A stretch of 64,000 bases of DNA from Ursus arctos (taxonomy: Eukaryota > Chordata > Mammalia > Carnivora > Ursidae). Where the stretch lies: assembly GCF_023065955.2 (NCBI RefSeq), contig NW_026622808.1, forward strand, positions 33,988,475 to 34,052,474. The letters are read 5' to 3'. This document shows, piece by piece, positions 11,737 to 23,190 of the stretch. Both the position numbers and the translations under genes were made by a program. The first letter of the stretch is position 1. Each line of letters starts with the position of its first letter. The notes beneath the pieces were generated by a model. The model saw only the letters and a program-made list of their open reading frames with translations. It had not been told where the DNA came from and ran no database searches.

Positions 11737-12125
11737 TTGTTGGATACAGCCCTTAAGAATAATATAGTGCCCTTCTTTATCTCTACCTATAGTCTTTAGT
11801 TTAGAATCCAGTCTGTGTGATATGAGAATTGCTACCCCAGCTTTCTTTTGAGGTCCATTGGCATGAAAGATGGTATTCCATCCCTTTACTTTCAGTCTGG
11901 ATGTATCTTTAGGTTCAGAATGAGTCTCTTGTAGACAGCAAATGGACGGGTTGTGTCTTTTTTATCCAATCTGCAGCCCTGTGGCACTTTATGGGAGCAT
12001 TTAGGCCATTTACACTGAGACTGATTATTAAGAGATGATTTTAATGATGTCATGTTGCCTGTAATGTCTTTGTTTCTATAGATTGTGACTTTCTGTTCTG
12101 TATCACTCTTGGGGCCTTTTTACTT

Positions 12126-13029
12126 TTATAGAACCCCCATTAATATCTCCTCTAGGGCTGGTTTTAGGATTACAAAAATGATCAATGACTGGTGATTTTG
12201 GAAGGTCTTTATTTCTCCATCAGTTCTGAATGACAGCGTTGCAGGATAAAGGATCCTTGGCTGCATGTTTTTCTCTGAAAGAGCTTTAAAAATGTCCACC
12301 TCAACCCTTTCTCTCATTCTAGGTCCGTGTAGACAGGTCTGACGTAATTCTGATACCTTTGCCTTGGTATGTGAGAAATTTCTTTGCCCTGGCTGCTTTC
12401 AATACTGTATCCTTGGATCTAATATTTGCGACATGCACTATGACGTGACGTGGCATAGGTTTGTCGTGGTTGAGCTTGGGAGGGGTCCTTTCTGCCTCTT
12501 GGACACGAATGTTTGTTTCCCTTGCTAGATTAGGGAAGTTTTCAGCTACAATTTGTTCAAATATCTCTTCTAGACCTCTGTTTTTCTCCACCCCCTCGGG
12601 GATGCCGATGATTCTGACATTGGAACGTTTCATTGAGTCAGTAATCTTCCGTAACCTACATTCTTGAGAATGGATTTTTTTGAGCCCAGATTCTAATTTA
12701 GCTTTCTTTACTACTAACCCATCCTCCAATTCACCGATTCGTTCTTCTGCCTCATTCACCCTGGCCGTCAGAGCCTCTAGTTTTGACTGCATTTGGCTCA
12801 TAGAATTTTTAATTTCTGCCAGATTCACTCTCATTTCTGCCCTTAGAGATTCTATATTCTCGTTAATATTTTTGTTAATATTTTTTTCAAGTCTGCACAT
12901 CATCTTGACCATTGTTACTCTGAACTCCATTTCTGATAATTTGGTTATATCCATATCCATTAGTTCTGTGGCAGAGGCCACAGACTCATTGTCTTTTCTT
13001 TGCTGGGGGAGATTTCTCCTTCTCGTCAT
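12126..13029 (-). pseudogene. L1 ORF1 (RNA-binding protein), frameshifted
   Basis: L1 ORF1p is a trimeric RNA chaperone of the L1 particle. The main frame (13029-12319, 236 codons) begins MTRRRNLPQQRKD, continues through a coiled-coil-like region rich in E/K/L heptads (about residues 35-120), then an RRM-like start (RIIGIPEGVE, about residue 140) and a C-terminal part ending RITSDLSTRT. The reading then moves to another frame (12317-12126, ALSEKNMQPRILYPATLSF), which is the rest of the C-terminal domain, so a small indel at about 12318 splits the gene. Confidence 0.9.
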
Positions 13030-13957
13030 TCTGATGAGGGGAGGTTGTGGGATTGTCCAGAGCCCAAATTATCGACCAGGACCCAGGCAGTGTGCACTTG
13101 TTTTATAGGGACCTTAGGGGTGTGGGTTCTTGATTTTTCAGCCTGCCTTCTGGGGGAGGGGCCTATTGCGCTGATACTCAGGCAACCCTGTTGGGTAGAG
13201 TCTCCCCGTCCCCTGCGATTGGGGATGGGGATGGGCACACTGTTAGCTGGTATTTCCAGGCTTTTGTTCTCTGGCGGCTTTCCCTGGCGGTTTGCTGTGC
13301 CTCTTCTGAGAGTCAGAGCAGTAGTAGCCGAATCCCAGCCTCTGTCTCAGAGCAGAGCGATTGCAGACCGTTCTCCAGTGGGCCCCTCTGGCCACTTTAA
13401 CTCTGTTTCTGTTGGTGCTGCTCAACCCTGCAGCGTCCCGGGATATGTGCCCCACACCCGGCATCCTAGCCCTCACATCCAGGGCCTGCAAGTCCCTGTC
13501 TTTTGTGTTTCTAACACCGCCAGCCGCCAGCTGCCCCCATGCGCTCTGGAGCTCCTTTTCAGTGTGATTCGTGAACTCCGCAGCTCCGGTTTTCAGACTG
13601 GATGCGGGCGTTCCCCGGCTCGTGGTCTCAGGCTGCTCTTTTGTGGGTGCCGGTCTGCGAGTCCGCCCGTTCCCCCGTGCAGGTGGCTACCGCTTCCCGG
13701 CGCCTGAACGGGGCATCTCCCTCTGCCTTCCATTTATCTGCCGATATCTGTGTGCGGCTTCACGGCTCCCCGCTTCGTACCTCAATACTCAGCGCTGGAG
13801 ATGTTCATTTGTAGAGATCCAGGTGTATCTTCCTGCGTCTCAGGCTGATTCCGTGGGTGTTCCGGATGGTCTGGTACTTATCCAGCTTGACTCAGGGAAC
13901 CAGCTGAAAAAAGGGTACCCCTACTCCTCCGCCATCTTAACTCCCTACCTCCGGTCT
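13030..13957 (-). promoter_or_regulatory. L1 5' UTR (internal promoter region)
   Basis: GC- and CpG-rich compared with its surroundings, and ending at the full-length boundary next to the TSD. It is upstream of ORF1 on the minus strand, where L1 carries its internal polymerase II promoter. Several + strand open frames here (13000-13707, 13571-14095) arise from the GC richness and match nothing I know. Promoter activity today is not shown by sequence. Confidence 0.75.
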
Positions 13958-14000
13958 ACCTTTCGTTATTCTATTCAGCCATCAATGGACACTTTGTTCA

Positions 14001-14345
14001 TAACACTTTTCGTTTGGAAAATTTCTAGTTGGTTCTTTTGCACATTACTGGCTCTTGTTTTGTGTTTGCTTGTGTTTCATACATTTCCTTTTTAAAATGG
14101 AATTTATTCATTTCTCTAAACATTATAAGCATATAAAATGTTTATCAGACTTTTGTAAAATTCTGAAAGATTTTTTAATATTATTTTTAAATCTTGACCA
14201 TTGTATTTTCATACATTTTAGAATTTTGGTTTTTAGAAGTGAGAGATTTTGTTTTTCACTTCCTTCTCTTCCTCTGAGCACATGTGTCTAGTGCTTCTGC
14301 AGTTACCTCTGCCTGATCCCAAGGCCCCAGTGTAGAACCAAGTCC
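14001..14345. other. Intronic sequence without recognisable features
   Basis: AT-rich to 14240, then mixed. The end (gttacctctgcctgatccca) appears continuous with 15752 onward once the intervening L1 is removed. No gene seen. Confidence 0.6.
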
Positions 14346-14359
14346 TACAACAGCATTTT

Positions 14360-15737
14360 TTTATTTTATTTTATTTTTAAAATTTTTTGTTAGTCGCCAT
14401 ACAGTACATCATTAGTTTTTGTTGTAGTGTTCCATGATTCGTTGTTTGCATATAACACCCAGTGCTCCATGCAATATGTGCCCTCCTTAGTACCCATCAC
14501 TAGCCTATCTCATTCCCCCACCCCCTCCCTTCTGACACCCTCACTTTGTTTCCCAGAGCTCATAGTCTTTCGTGGTTCATTCCCCCTTCTGTTTACCCCC
14601 CTTCATTATTCCCTTCCTTCTCCTACTGATCTCTCTATTTCTTATGTTCCATAAATGAGTGAAACCATAAGATAATTGTCTTTCTCTGTTTGCCTTATTT
14701 CACTTAGCGTAATGTCCTCCATTCTTGTCCATGTTGCTGCAAATGTTGGGTAAGCGTTCTTTCTGATGGCTGAGTAATATTCCATTGTATATATGAACCA
14801 CATCTTCTTTATCTATTTGTCTATCTCAGCTCCTTCCACAATTTAGCTATTGTGGACAATGCTGCTATGAACATTGGGGTGCATATCGCCCTTCTCTTCC
14901 CTACGTCTGTATCTTTGGGGTAAATACCCAGTAGTGCAAAGGCTGGGCCATAGGGTAGCTCAATTTTTAACTTTTTAAGGGACCTCCACACTGTTTTCCA
15001 AAGTGGCTGTTCCAAGTTACATTCCCACCAACAGTATAAGAGGGTTCCCCTTTCTCTACATCCTCTCCAACATTTGTTGTTTCCTGCCTTGTCAATTTTT
15101 GCCATTCTAACTGGTGTAAGGTGGTATCTCAGTGTGGTTTTGACTTGAATTTCCCTGATGGCTAATGATGTTGAACATTTTTCCATGTGTCTGTTAGTCA
15201 TTTGTATGTCTTCATTGGAAAAGTGTCTCTTCATATCTTCTGCCCATTTTTTGATTTGATTATTTGTTTCTCGTGTATTGAGTTTGAGAAGTTCTTTATA
15301 GATCTTGGATACCAGCCTTTTATCTGTAGTGTCATTTGCAAATATATTCTCCCATTCTGTGGGTTGCCTCTTTGTTTTGATGACTGTTTCCTTGGCTCAG
15401 AAGCTTTTTATCTTGATGAAGTCCCACAAGTTCATCTTTTCTTTTGTTCCTCTTGCCTTTGGAGATGTGTCATTAAAAAAGTTGCTGTGGCTGATGTCAA
15501 AGAGGTTACAGCCTATGGTCTCCTCTATGATTTTGATGGATTCCTGTTTCATATCAAGGTCTTTCATCCATTTGGTGTTTATCTTTGTGTATGGTGTGAG
15601 AGAGTGGTTGACTCTATCGTCAACTAATCTTTGACAAAGCAGGAGAAAACATCCAGTGGAAAAAAAACTGTCTCTTCAATAAATGGTGCTGGGAAAATTG
15701 GACAGCGATATATAAAAATGACACTTGACCACTCTCT
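14360..15737 (-). mobile_element. L1 with 5' inversion (twin priming)
   Basis: A 14-bp exact TSD tacaacagcatttt lies at 14346-14359 and 15738-15751. From 14360 to about 15615 the sequence is reverse-strand L1 (3' UTR and ORF2 C-terminus). From about 15620 to 15737 it is forward-strand ORF2 (ctaatctttgacaaagcagg) from just upstream in L1 coordinates. This is the classic twin-priming structure. ORF2 remnant 15234-14821 (minus) reads [20 protein letters not shown]. Confidence 0.95.
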
Positions 15738-15751
15738 TACAACAGCATTTT

Positions 15752-15997
15752 AGATCTCCTTCCCATGGCTATATTGGGGCTATGGCAGGTCCTGACCTTA
15801 GGCTGAGGGGAAGAGGGAACTGCCTTAGGCCCAATCTTGTTTAGCCCTAGAGCTTACTTAAAGCCATAGTTCCAAGTGAGGTTCAGTAGCAGTTTTTTCT
15901 ACTTGGCCTGTGGAACAATGTGTTTGTAATAATACTATATCTGAATTTTAGGAGTTTTTAGGATATTGTTGGGTATTATGATCTAAGAAAAATAAGT
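15752..15997. other. Intronic sequence without recognisable features
   Basis: Mixed-composition sequence, possibly part of an old repeat together with 14240-14345. No gene, RNA gene or clear repeat was seen. Confidence 0.5.
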
Positions 15998-16140
15998 CCA
16001 ATGGGTATTAAGGAGGGCACGTATTGCATGGTGCACTGGGTGTTATACGCAAGTAATGAATCATCGAACTTTACATAAAAAACCAGGGATGTACTGTATG
16101 GTGACTAACATAGTATAATAAAAAATATTATTAAAAAAAG
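15998..16140 (+). mobile_element. Short L1 3' end, sense
   Basis: Begins within the 3' UTR (atgggtattaaggagggcac) and runs through gatgtactgtatggtgacta to aataaaaaatattatt and an A tail. About 140 bp of a 5'-truncated young L1. The TSD is not clear. Confidence 0.92.
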
Positions 16141-18500
16141 AACAATATCAAATTAATCTCTTAAATAAATTCTTGGATCAATAAAGAAATAAAAAAAATA
16201 GCTGAACAGGTAATAGATGAAACTTTCCACTTTATTCCATACATAATTTCTGCGTTAATCTTACTAAAATACAACACTCTTATAACATCTCCCATGTCTG
16301 TTTCCATAGGGTCAAATTTAAATCTCTTAGCCTTGCCCTGACAACACCTTTCTATCTTTTCAGTTTCTCATTTGTCCCCCCATGAATCCTCTTTAATATG
16401 TTTTGCTCATTATTTTCTCTGTACCAATTTTTTCATAGCTTATTAGAGCCAACAGGGCCCTCTCTCCACCTCCTTTCCTTTCAGACCTAACCTTTCTTTG
16501 GGAACATCACTTCCTTCATGAAGCTTTACCTGATCGTTAGTTAACAGTGAACATTTTCCTTCAGAGCTGCACTAGAACTTACAGTTGATGTCACACAGCA
16601 CCTATTTGTGCTTTACATTTAAGTTTTGTTATTAAGATTGTGATCTCCCTTATTGTTTCTGTAAAACTCCGCATTATCTTTGTAGTGCTCTTAATACATA
16701 GTATGTAAAAATAATTTCAGAAATTAATGTCTATACTGGTTATCCAGTAGTTTGAGGAAATAAAGGATGTCTTCTCATTCAATTCAGTTTTGTCCAGTAG
16801 ATCATTAAGACTTCCTCTTTTTCAAATATGGCATTTGCCATTGGCTTACTCTGCATCTGAGAAGTTCAATATGACTTATTTTTAAAAATTAAAATAAACC
16901 ATTCATTTCAAAACTATTATAGTCATACTTGAAATAATTGGTAAAGTTGAGTCTAGGAGTTACTACCTTGGATGCTAGTGGCACAAGGAAAAAAATGTAT
17001 CACATTTTACTCTTAACAAGCCCTTGATGAAAGCTTTTATTTTAATCAGCTTATAAATTTGATGAATATGGATAGTGCTCTGGCATCAGTCCAAGAAGAT
17101 TCTTTTTATCTGCTGGAATAAAGCACACAAAATAAAACAATAAAGCCATAAAACACCATCAAGTAACATATTCATTGACAGTCAATATTAATGCACTGAG
17201 TCATCTTTGAATACAGTGGTGGTTTGTCAGGTATATTCCTATGTAAAGACATAATACATAATGCTAATTTTGTGAAATACACTTCCTTTTGCTATTTCCA
17301 AGTGGCTGATTGTGGCTAACAAATAAGAATTATGGGTTCCAGTCACTTTAGCGTATCAGTATATAAAATTTTTAGTCCAGAGAATATTTCATTATCCCTC
17401 ACAATTGGCATAGACATTGTAAAAATATTATCAAGTCATGCCCATACTTTGAGCAACCTTTCAATAACTTTTCATTCATTTTACTTGAGTTAAGATCTGG
17501 AATGTTTAGTATCATTTGAAAAGGCCTGGGGAGAGCTGGCCTCAGCATTACAGCCTTTTTAAAGTTCTTGTTTATGTGAAATTCTTTCCCATTTCAGTGG
17601 CTTCTTATATACTGTTTCCTTTGCAGGTGGCACCATACCTGTTTCTCTTCCTCCCTACACACTTTATTGGTCATGAAATTTTTGCATCTTCTGGGACTTA
17701 ACACTTCTTTAAATTTCACTGATTCTTTTCTTTTTAAATCATGTCCCCTAGCTAAAATCAGTGATTGCACACTTTAATTTCTTTCTTAGATTCATCACTG
17801 TTCATATCTGTATGTTGTGATTATTTGTCTGTTGATTCTCTGTCCAGAGCAAGAGAGCTCTCTGAAGATAGGGACCCTGTCCACTTTTGTTCAGTGATAA
17901 ATCCTTGGCAATTTAGCACAGGTACTGGCACCATAGTGGGTGCTGCTTATGAAGTAGACTGAGGGAATCCCAGTACCTTTCTGGTCCTTACGAGGATCAG
18001 AATTCTTCTACCAGACCCAGAATTCCTCTACTGACACAATTTTCTAAGAAAGCACAATACCAATATAAGAGAGAGTTTATAAAATGTTTCAAAAACCAGT
18101 GTCTGGGTCCCCTTCCCTCCGTTTCCATCAGATCTTTTATATCAAGAGCATGAGCTAATTTGCATTACTAGTAAATATTAAAGGACATAAATAATTTTAA
18201 AAATTAACTTAAGCAAGACATGGGCAGTATATGGTTTTTCCTTAAAGATAAAAGGCTTAAAAGCAGTCTTTTAAAAAGTCTGTTTTAAAGACAGTATTTC
18301 TAAAAGTAGAATTGAGAACTTACATAGCAAAACTCGGTTGTTTTTTCATTAATTCAGTTCATTTACACTATTGTATTATATTATGGCAAAAGAGTCTTCA
18401 GTTGGATGTAGCTCTCCTTTGTATTTGCATGAATTTAAAATTTGAGTTACACACATTGAAAAGGTCAGTAGATAGCATTCTGGTATTTTATCAAAGATAA
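16141..18500. other. DOCK3 intron, mostly unique; L2-like relics
   Basis: The longest stretch without young repeats. Bases 16490-16720 (cacttccttcatgaagcttt) and 17640-17962 (ccagagcaagagagctctct, gatagggaccctgtccactt, ggcaccatagtgggtgctgc) resemble ancient L2 3' ends. Short open frames (17516-17701, 17765-17962, 18312-18500) have no splice or start support. Confidence 0.55.
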
Positions 18501-18530
18501 TGTGGCTGTTTGTTGTGTCTCTGGTTCTAG
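18501..18530 (+). other. 3' splice site of the DOCK3 exon
   Basis: A T/G-rich tract (tgtttgttgtgtctctggtt) runs into ctag at 18527-18530, directly before the exon. A second AG three bases further (gcag, 18531-18534) would drop the Gly/Gln junction bases and shift the frame, so 18530 is chosen as the last intron base. Confidence 0.85.
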
Positions 18531-18627
18531 GCAGTATGAAACTGTGGTTCCACTCGAAGATTCTATTGTGACTGAGGTTACAGCAACTCTACAAGAATGG
18601 GCCAGTCTGTGGAAACAACTCTATGTG
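18531..18627 (+). CDS. DOCK3: DOCK3 internal coding exon (97 bp)
   Basis: DOCK3 is a neuronal DOCK-family guanine nucleotide exchange factor for Rac; its N-terminal SH3 and following helical region contact ELMO. Read from 18532 the exon gives 32 codons with no stop, beginning QYETVVPLEDSIVTEV and ending EWASLWKQLYV. From memory this matches human DOCK3 at about residues 74-105, just after the SH3 domain. DOCK4 and DOCK1/2 differ at several positions here (for example FEMVIPTEDS in DOCK4), so DOCK3 is preferred. The first base g completes a Gly codon begun in the previous exon (phase 2 entry) and the exon ends on a whole Val codon (phase 0 exit). A pyrimidine/GT-rich tract and tag precede it, and gtaagt follows. 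Lack of frame damage and presence of intron signals argue against a processed copy. Neighbouring exons were not found in the window. Confidence 0.93.
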
Positions 18628-18633
18628 GTAAGT
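18628..18633 (+). other. 5' splice site of the DOCK3 exon
   Basis: The exon ends tatgtg and is followed by gtaagt, a full match to the intron side of the mammalian U2-type donor consensus. Confidence 0.92.
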
Positions 18634-19179
18634 ATTGATAACTAGCTTACTAGATTGTTATAGTTCCTTTAGAAAAGTGAAAAAAATTTTCTTACGTATG
18701 CCAATTACAAATTTTTAGATTTCTGAATATTCTCAACTTTTCAATGTATGTTCCTAATATTAACTGAAACATAGTACACTGGGTGTTGTTCATCCTGAAG
18801 AGAACACATTATTCATATGCCTCCAGTCCCTCCACCATATGCCAGTTAGTAGAATGTAAGTTCTGTAACATCAGGGATTTTAGCTGTCTTACTGCTGTAG
18901 CCTTGGGAGCTTTCATAAAACAGGTGTTTACTGAATGAATCAACAAACTTAAGAGTTTCATTGTGAACCTAATGGTGGGTAAGGCTCAAGATGTTTTATC
19001 AATAGTTTCTTATAGCTACTAAGCTGAAAGGATATTCCATATGTGACATGTTTTGCTAAGCCCACAATTAATAGAAAGATTAATAAAAACCTGGTCCATA
19101 TCCTCTGGAAACTTAGAGAGTAGAGAGTGATAGGACACACAAAGTCTGGGCTGAAAATAAGTGACAAGGTTTGGTTTCT
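18634..19179. other. DOCK3 intron downstream of the exon
   Basis: Bases 18830-18950 (gaatgtaagttctgtaacat, then caggtgtttactgaatgaat) resemble the 3' end of an L2 element. Nothing else is recognised. Confidence 0.5.
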
Positions 19180-20973
19180 GTTATTTCATCAAGATGGAAT
19201 AAGCACTTTCTGTTATACTGCTCTTACTAATTACAACAAAAATCCTGGACAAAACTCATAAATCATCTACCAGAAAACTCTAAAAGTAAAGTAAAAGAAG
19301 GTGGAGTGACTAGGGACCTTTGAACTCAAGAATTGAGTGAGTTTCCTGATTGTTGTTTTTTTCCTGCTTCCCATATACTTTGGCCTGGGCTCTAGAGAAG
19401 CCCATCAAATACTAATGGGCACACACAAAAAAACACCAAAGAAAGCCTTTTCTTTTTAGCCAAAGGATGATCCAGCAAGACAGAAACCTTTTTTTCCCTC
19501 CACATTGGATGGGTAATGTGCAGAGGTTGTAACAAGGCTTGAGTGAGGCATATGTCATACTATGGCATGAATACCCTGTCATCATGCTTATGAACTACAA
19601 AAGGATCAAGACAGAAACCTTTTAACCTATCCTTTCTGTTCTGTAGAGAACACTGCAATAAAAGCTGCACTCCCTTGTACCCACCCAAACAGGCATTACA
19701 GTATTGGAATTAGTGACCAGAACTCCAGTCTTATACACGCACTCTTCCTGACACCTGCAGTAACAAGATGTCCCTCTCTAGTGGAGCCTTAGGCCAAACT
19801 CTGACTTCTACCCCTCCCCACTACAGTAATGAGGCAGTGCAGTGCCTCTCTTCAGTGGGGCCTGCAGGAGGATTCTGACAGCAACTTCACCAGCACTTGC
19901 AAGGTGGCACCTTCCCCAGCAAAGCCTGTGCGTGAGACTAGATTTTACAACTACCCAGTGTTAACAAGGTGATACCCTTATTTTTTGGAGTTCTGTCGGC
20001 AAAACTCTGACTTCCTCCCGTGCTCTGAAGTAAGGAAGAAGCATTCCTCCACAGAGGAGCCTGTGGTTAGAACTCTTGATTTCCACTTCTCTTGTAATAA
20101 TAAGTGGGTCCCTCTCCAGCTGAGCATGTAGGCAGGACTGACTCTCACCCCCACCCCATTAATGAGACAGTGCTCTTCTCTAGTACATGATGTGTACAGC
20201 ACCCTGTTTTTCATCCTTGCCCTGCTGAAATGAGGCAATTCTTCTCCCCACCCAAATCCATCCTGAGTAGAAGTGAAGTGGAGTTCTGCTATCTAGGTAA
20301 TGCACTAATGGGGAAAACCAGAAGAGCACTGGAAAGACTTTATATACTAAATTGCCCATTAAAGTGAGCCTAGGATTGCATTCTGAACGTAAGCAGGTTG
20401 ATCACCTGCTAAAATAGAAGATTTAAATAGGAATCAGAATGTCATAGTATAATACTTAACATGTCCAGTGTACAGACCAAATTTACTTCATATATGAAAA
20501 ATCAGAAAAATCTCAACTCTAATTAAGATAAGATAATCAACAGATGCCAACTTTGAAATGACACAGATATCAGAATCATCAAGGATCTTAAAGCTGTTTT
20601 TCTAAAATTGCTCCAGCAGACAATTAGAGACACTCTTGAAATAAATGAAAACATAGGAAACTGCAGCAATAGAAGTAGAAAACATAAAGAACCAAGTTAA
20701 TTTTAGAACTGAAAAATACGATAACTAAAATTTAAAAATTACTGGATAGGCTCAATAGCAGAATGGAAAGACAGAGGAAAGAATTAGTGAATTTAAATAT
20801 GGATCAATAGAAATTATCCAATCTGAATAATGGAGAGAAACTAAATGGAAAAGTAAGCTTAGCCTCAGAAACCTGTGGAACAATAACAAAAGATCTAACA
20901 TTTGAGACATTAGAGTACTAGATGGAAAGGACAGAATGAGGACCTAAAAAAAATTTGAAGAAATAATGGCTTA

Positions 20974-21937
20974 GTGCAATTGCTGGATCATAAGGTAGCT
21001 CTGTTTTTAACTTTTTAAGGGGCCTCCACACTGTTTTCCAAAGTGGCTGTACCAACTTGCATTCCCACTAACAGTGTAAGAGGGATCCCCCTTCTCCACA
21101 TCCTCTCCAACATTTGTTGTTTCTTGCCTTGTCAATTTTTGCCATTCTAACTGGCGTAAGGTGGTATCTCAATGTGGTTTTGATTTCAATTTCCCTGATG
21201 GCTAATGATTTTGAACATTTTTTCATGTGTCCGTTAGCCATTTGTATGTCTTCATTGGAAAAGTGTCTGTTCATATCTTCTGCCCATTTTTTAAATTTGA
21301 TTATTTGTTTCTCATGTATTGAATTTGAGAAGTTCTTTGTAGATCTTGGATACCAGTCTTTATCCCAAAGATACAGACTTAGTGAAGAGAAAGGCCATAT
21401 GCACTCCAGTGTTCATAGCTGCATTGTCCACAATAGCTAAACTGTGGAAGGAGCCTAGATGCCCTTCAACAGACAAATGGATTAAGAAGATGTGGTCCAT
21501 ATATACAATGGAATATTACTCAGCCATCAGAAAGAACGATTACCCAACATTTGCAGCAACGCGGGTGGGACTGGAGGAGATTATGCTAAGTGAAATAAGT
21601 CAAGCAGAGAAAGACAATTATCATATGGTTTCACTCATTTATGGAACATAAGAAATAGCAGGGAGATCGTTAGGAGAAGGAAGGGAAGAATGAAGGGGGG
21701 GTAAACAGAAGGGAGAATGAACCATGAGAGACTATGGACTCTGGGAAACAAACTGAGGGCTTCAGAGGGGTGGGGGATGGGGGACTGGGATAGGCCGGTG
21801 ATGGGTATTTAGGAGGGCACATATTGCATGGAGCACTGTGTGTTTTACTCAAATAATGAATCATGGAACCATACATCAAAAACCAAGGATGTACTGTATG
21901 GTGACTATCATAACATAATAAAAATTATTATAAAAAA
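20974..21937 (+). mobile_element. L1 with 5' inversion inside the ancient L1
   Basis: Exact 16-bp TSD aagaaataatggctta at 20958-20973 and 21938-21953. Bases 20974-21360 are reverse-strand ORF2, and 21361-21937 are forward-strand ORF2 end, 3' UTR and tail. In L1 coordinates only about 15-20 bases are missing at the inversion joint. The ORF at 21346-21651 spans the end of ORF2 ([20 protein letters not shown]). Confidence 0.95.
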
Positions 21938-22092
21938 AAGAAATAATGGCTTAAGTCTTCCCAAATTTGGCAAAAGATGGAAGCCTACAGACTCAAGAAG
22001 CTGAGTGAACTCCAAACAGGATAAACCTAAAGAAATCCATGCACAGTCACATTGTCATTAAACCTCTGAAAATTAAAGCAAAAGAGAAAATT

Positions 22093-22122
22093 TATATATA
22101 TATATGTGTGTGTGTGTGTCTA
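22093..22122. repeat. Short TA/TG microsatellite
   Basis: About seven ta units are followed by tgtgtgtgtgtgtgtgt. It lies between the ancient L1 and the antisense older L1. Confidence 0.9.
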
Positions 22123-22140
22123 TATGCATGTATTTTAAAA

Positions 22141-23190
22141 TTTTTATATATTTTTAGATTCTAATTTAATTAATATACAGTGTTAGATTAGTTTCAGGTG
22201 TATAAGATAGTGATTCAACAATTCTATGTATTATTCAGTGCTTATCGTAAATGTACTCTTTTTTTTTCATGTTTTAAAAAAATTTTATTTAAATTTTATT
22301 AGCTAACACAAAGTGCAATATTGGTTTCTGGAGTAGAATTCATCACTCACATACAACACCTAGTGCTTATCACCACAAGTGCCCTCTTCAATACCCATCA
22401 CCCATCTAGCCCATCTCCCACTCACCTCCCTCCATCAACTCTCAGCTTGTTCTCTGTCATTAAGAGTTTCTTATGGCTTGTTTCCCTCTCTCCTTTTTTT
22501 CTTTTCCCTTTTCCCATATGTTCATCTGTTTTCTTTCTTAAATTCCACATATGAGTGGGATCATACGGTATTTGTCTTTCTCTGACTAACTTATTTCACT
22601 TAGCATAATATGCTCTAGCTCCAACCATTTCATTGCAAATGGGAAGATTTCATTCTTTTTGGTGGCTGAGTAATATTCCATTACACACACATACATACAC
22701 ACACCCCACATCTTCTTTATCCATTCATCAGTTGATGGACATTTGGACTCTTTCCATAGTTTGGCTATTGTTGATAGTGCTGCTGTAAACATCGGGGTGC
22801 ATGTACCCCTTTGAATCAGTATTTTTGTATCCTTTGGGTAAATACCTAGTAGTGCAATTGCTGGATCGTAGGATACTTCTATTTTTAACTTTCTGAGGAA
22901 CCTCTGTACTGTTTTGCACAATGGCTGTACCAGTTTGCACCAACAGTGCAAGAGTGTTCCCCTTTCTCCGGACCCTTGCCAACATCTGTTGTTTCTTGTG
23001 TTGTTAATTTTAGCCATTCTGACAGGTGTGAGATGGTATCTTATCTTGGTTTTAATTTGTATTTCCTTGATGGTGAGTGATGTTGAGTATCTTCATGTGT
23101 TTGTTGGCCATCTGGATGTCTTCTTTGGAAAAGTGTCTAGATAAGTGCACTTTTAATCCTCTTCACCTTTTTGACCCATCCGCCTACCTA
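22141..23190 (-). mobile_element. Older L1 3' end, split by a second antisense L1
   Basis: Bases 22141-22260 are reverse-strand older carnivore L1 3' UTR (attagtttcaggtgtataag, agtgattcaacaattctatg). The same element resumes at about 23140 (ataagtgcacttttaatcct, ttgacccatccgcc). The gap between is filled by another antisense L1, and an imperfect repeat of the junction bases supports this. Confidence 0.75.
22263..23139 (-). mobile_element. Older carnivore L1, 5'-truncated, antisense
   Basis: Runs from a T-rich tail through a 3' UTR (caacacctagtgcttatcac) into ORF2. The minus frame 23017-22586 (143 codons) is clear: [46 protein letters not shown], ending EHIMLSEIS. It contains a short acacac/atacat tract at 22683-22702. 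This subfamily is older than the copy at 7495-13957, and it lies inside another L1 3' end. Confidence 0.88.

Larger units (their letters stand above)
7495..13957 (-). mobile_element. Full-length carnivore LINE-1, antisense to DOCK3
   Basis: Flanked by a 15-bp TSD with one mismatch: acctttcattattct (7480-7494) and acctttcgttattct (13958-13972). On the minus strand the order is a GC-rich 5' UTR (about 13957-13030), ORF1 (13029-12126), ORF2 (about 12054-7800), a 3' UTR and an A tail at 7495. A younger L1 fragment (7961-8166) and a CAN-SINE (9632-9846) are nested in ORF2. A 29-bp foreign patch lies in the 3' UTR (7536-7564). All coding parts are damaged, so it is a fossil, although its 5' UTR keeps many CpGs. 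Confidence 0.93.
6710..14000 (-). mobile_element. Ancient L1M 3' region, host of a nested insertion stack
   Basis: Bases 6710-7058 read as the reverse strand of an old L1 (aaaacttaacattttaacca, gtaaatggaatcatgcaata, gctcatccattttgtagcac). The same element resumes at about 7446-7494 (tttgaataatattcc) and again at 13958-14000 (attcagccatcaatggacac), in the order expected for one copy. It was split by a SINE (about 7076-7242), an L1 3' fragment (about 7261-7445) and a full-length L1 (7495-13957). Confidence 0.78.

Noticed and set aside
13000..14095. Long + strand open frames of 235 and 174 codons
   Set aside because: They overlap the GC-rich L1 5' UTR on its non-coding strand, several frames are open at once, and the peptides are low-complexity Ser/Pro/Leu/Arg. 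Similar frames recur in the L1 5' UTRs at 31936-32325 and 39210-39957.
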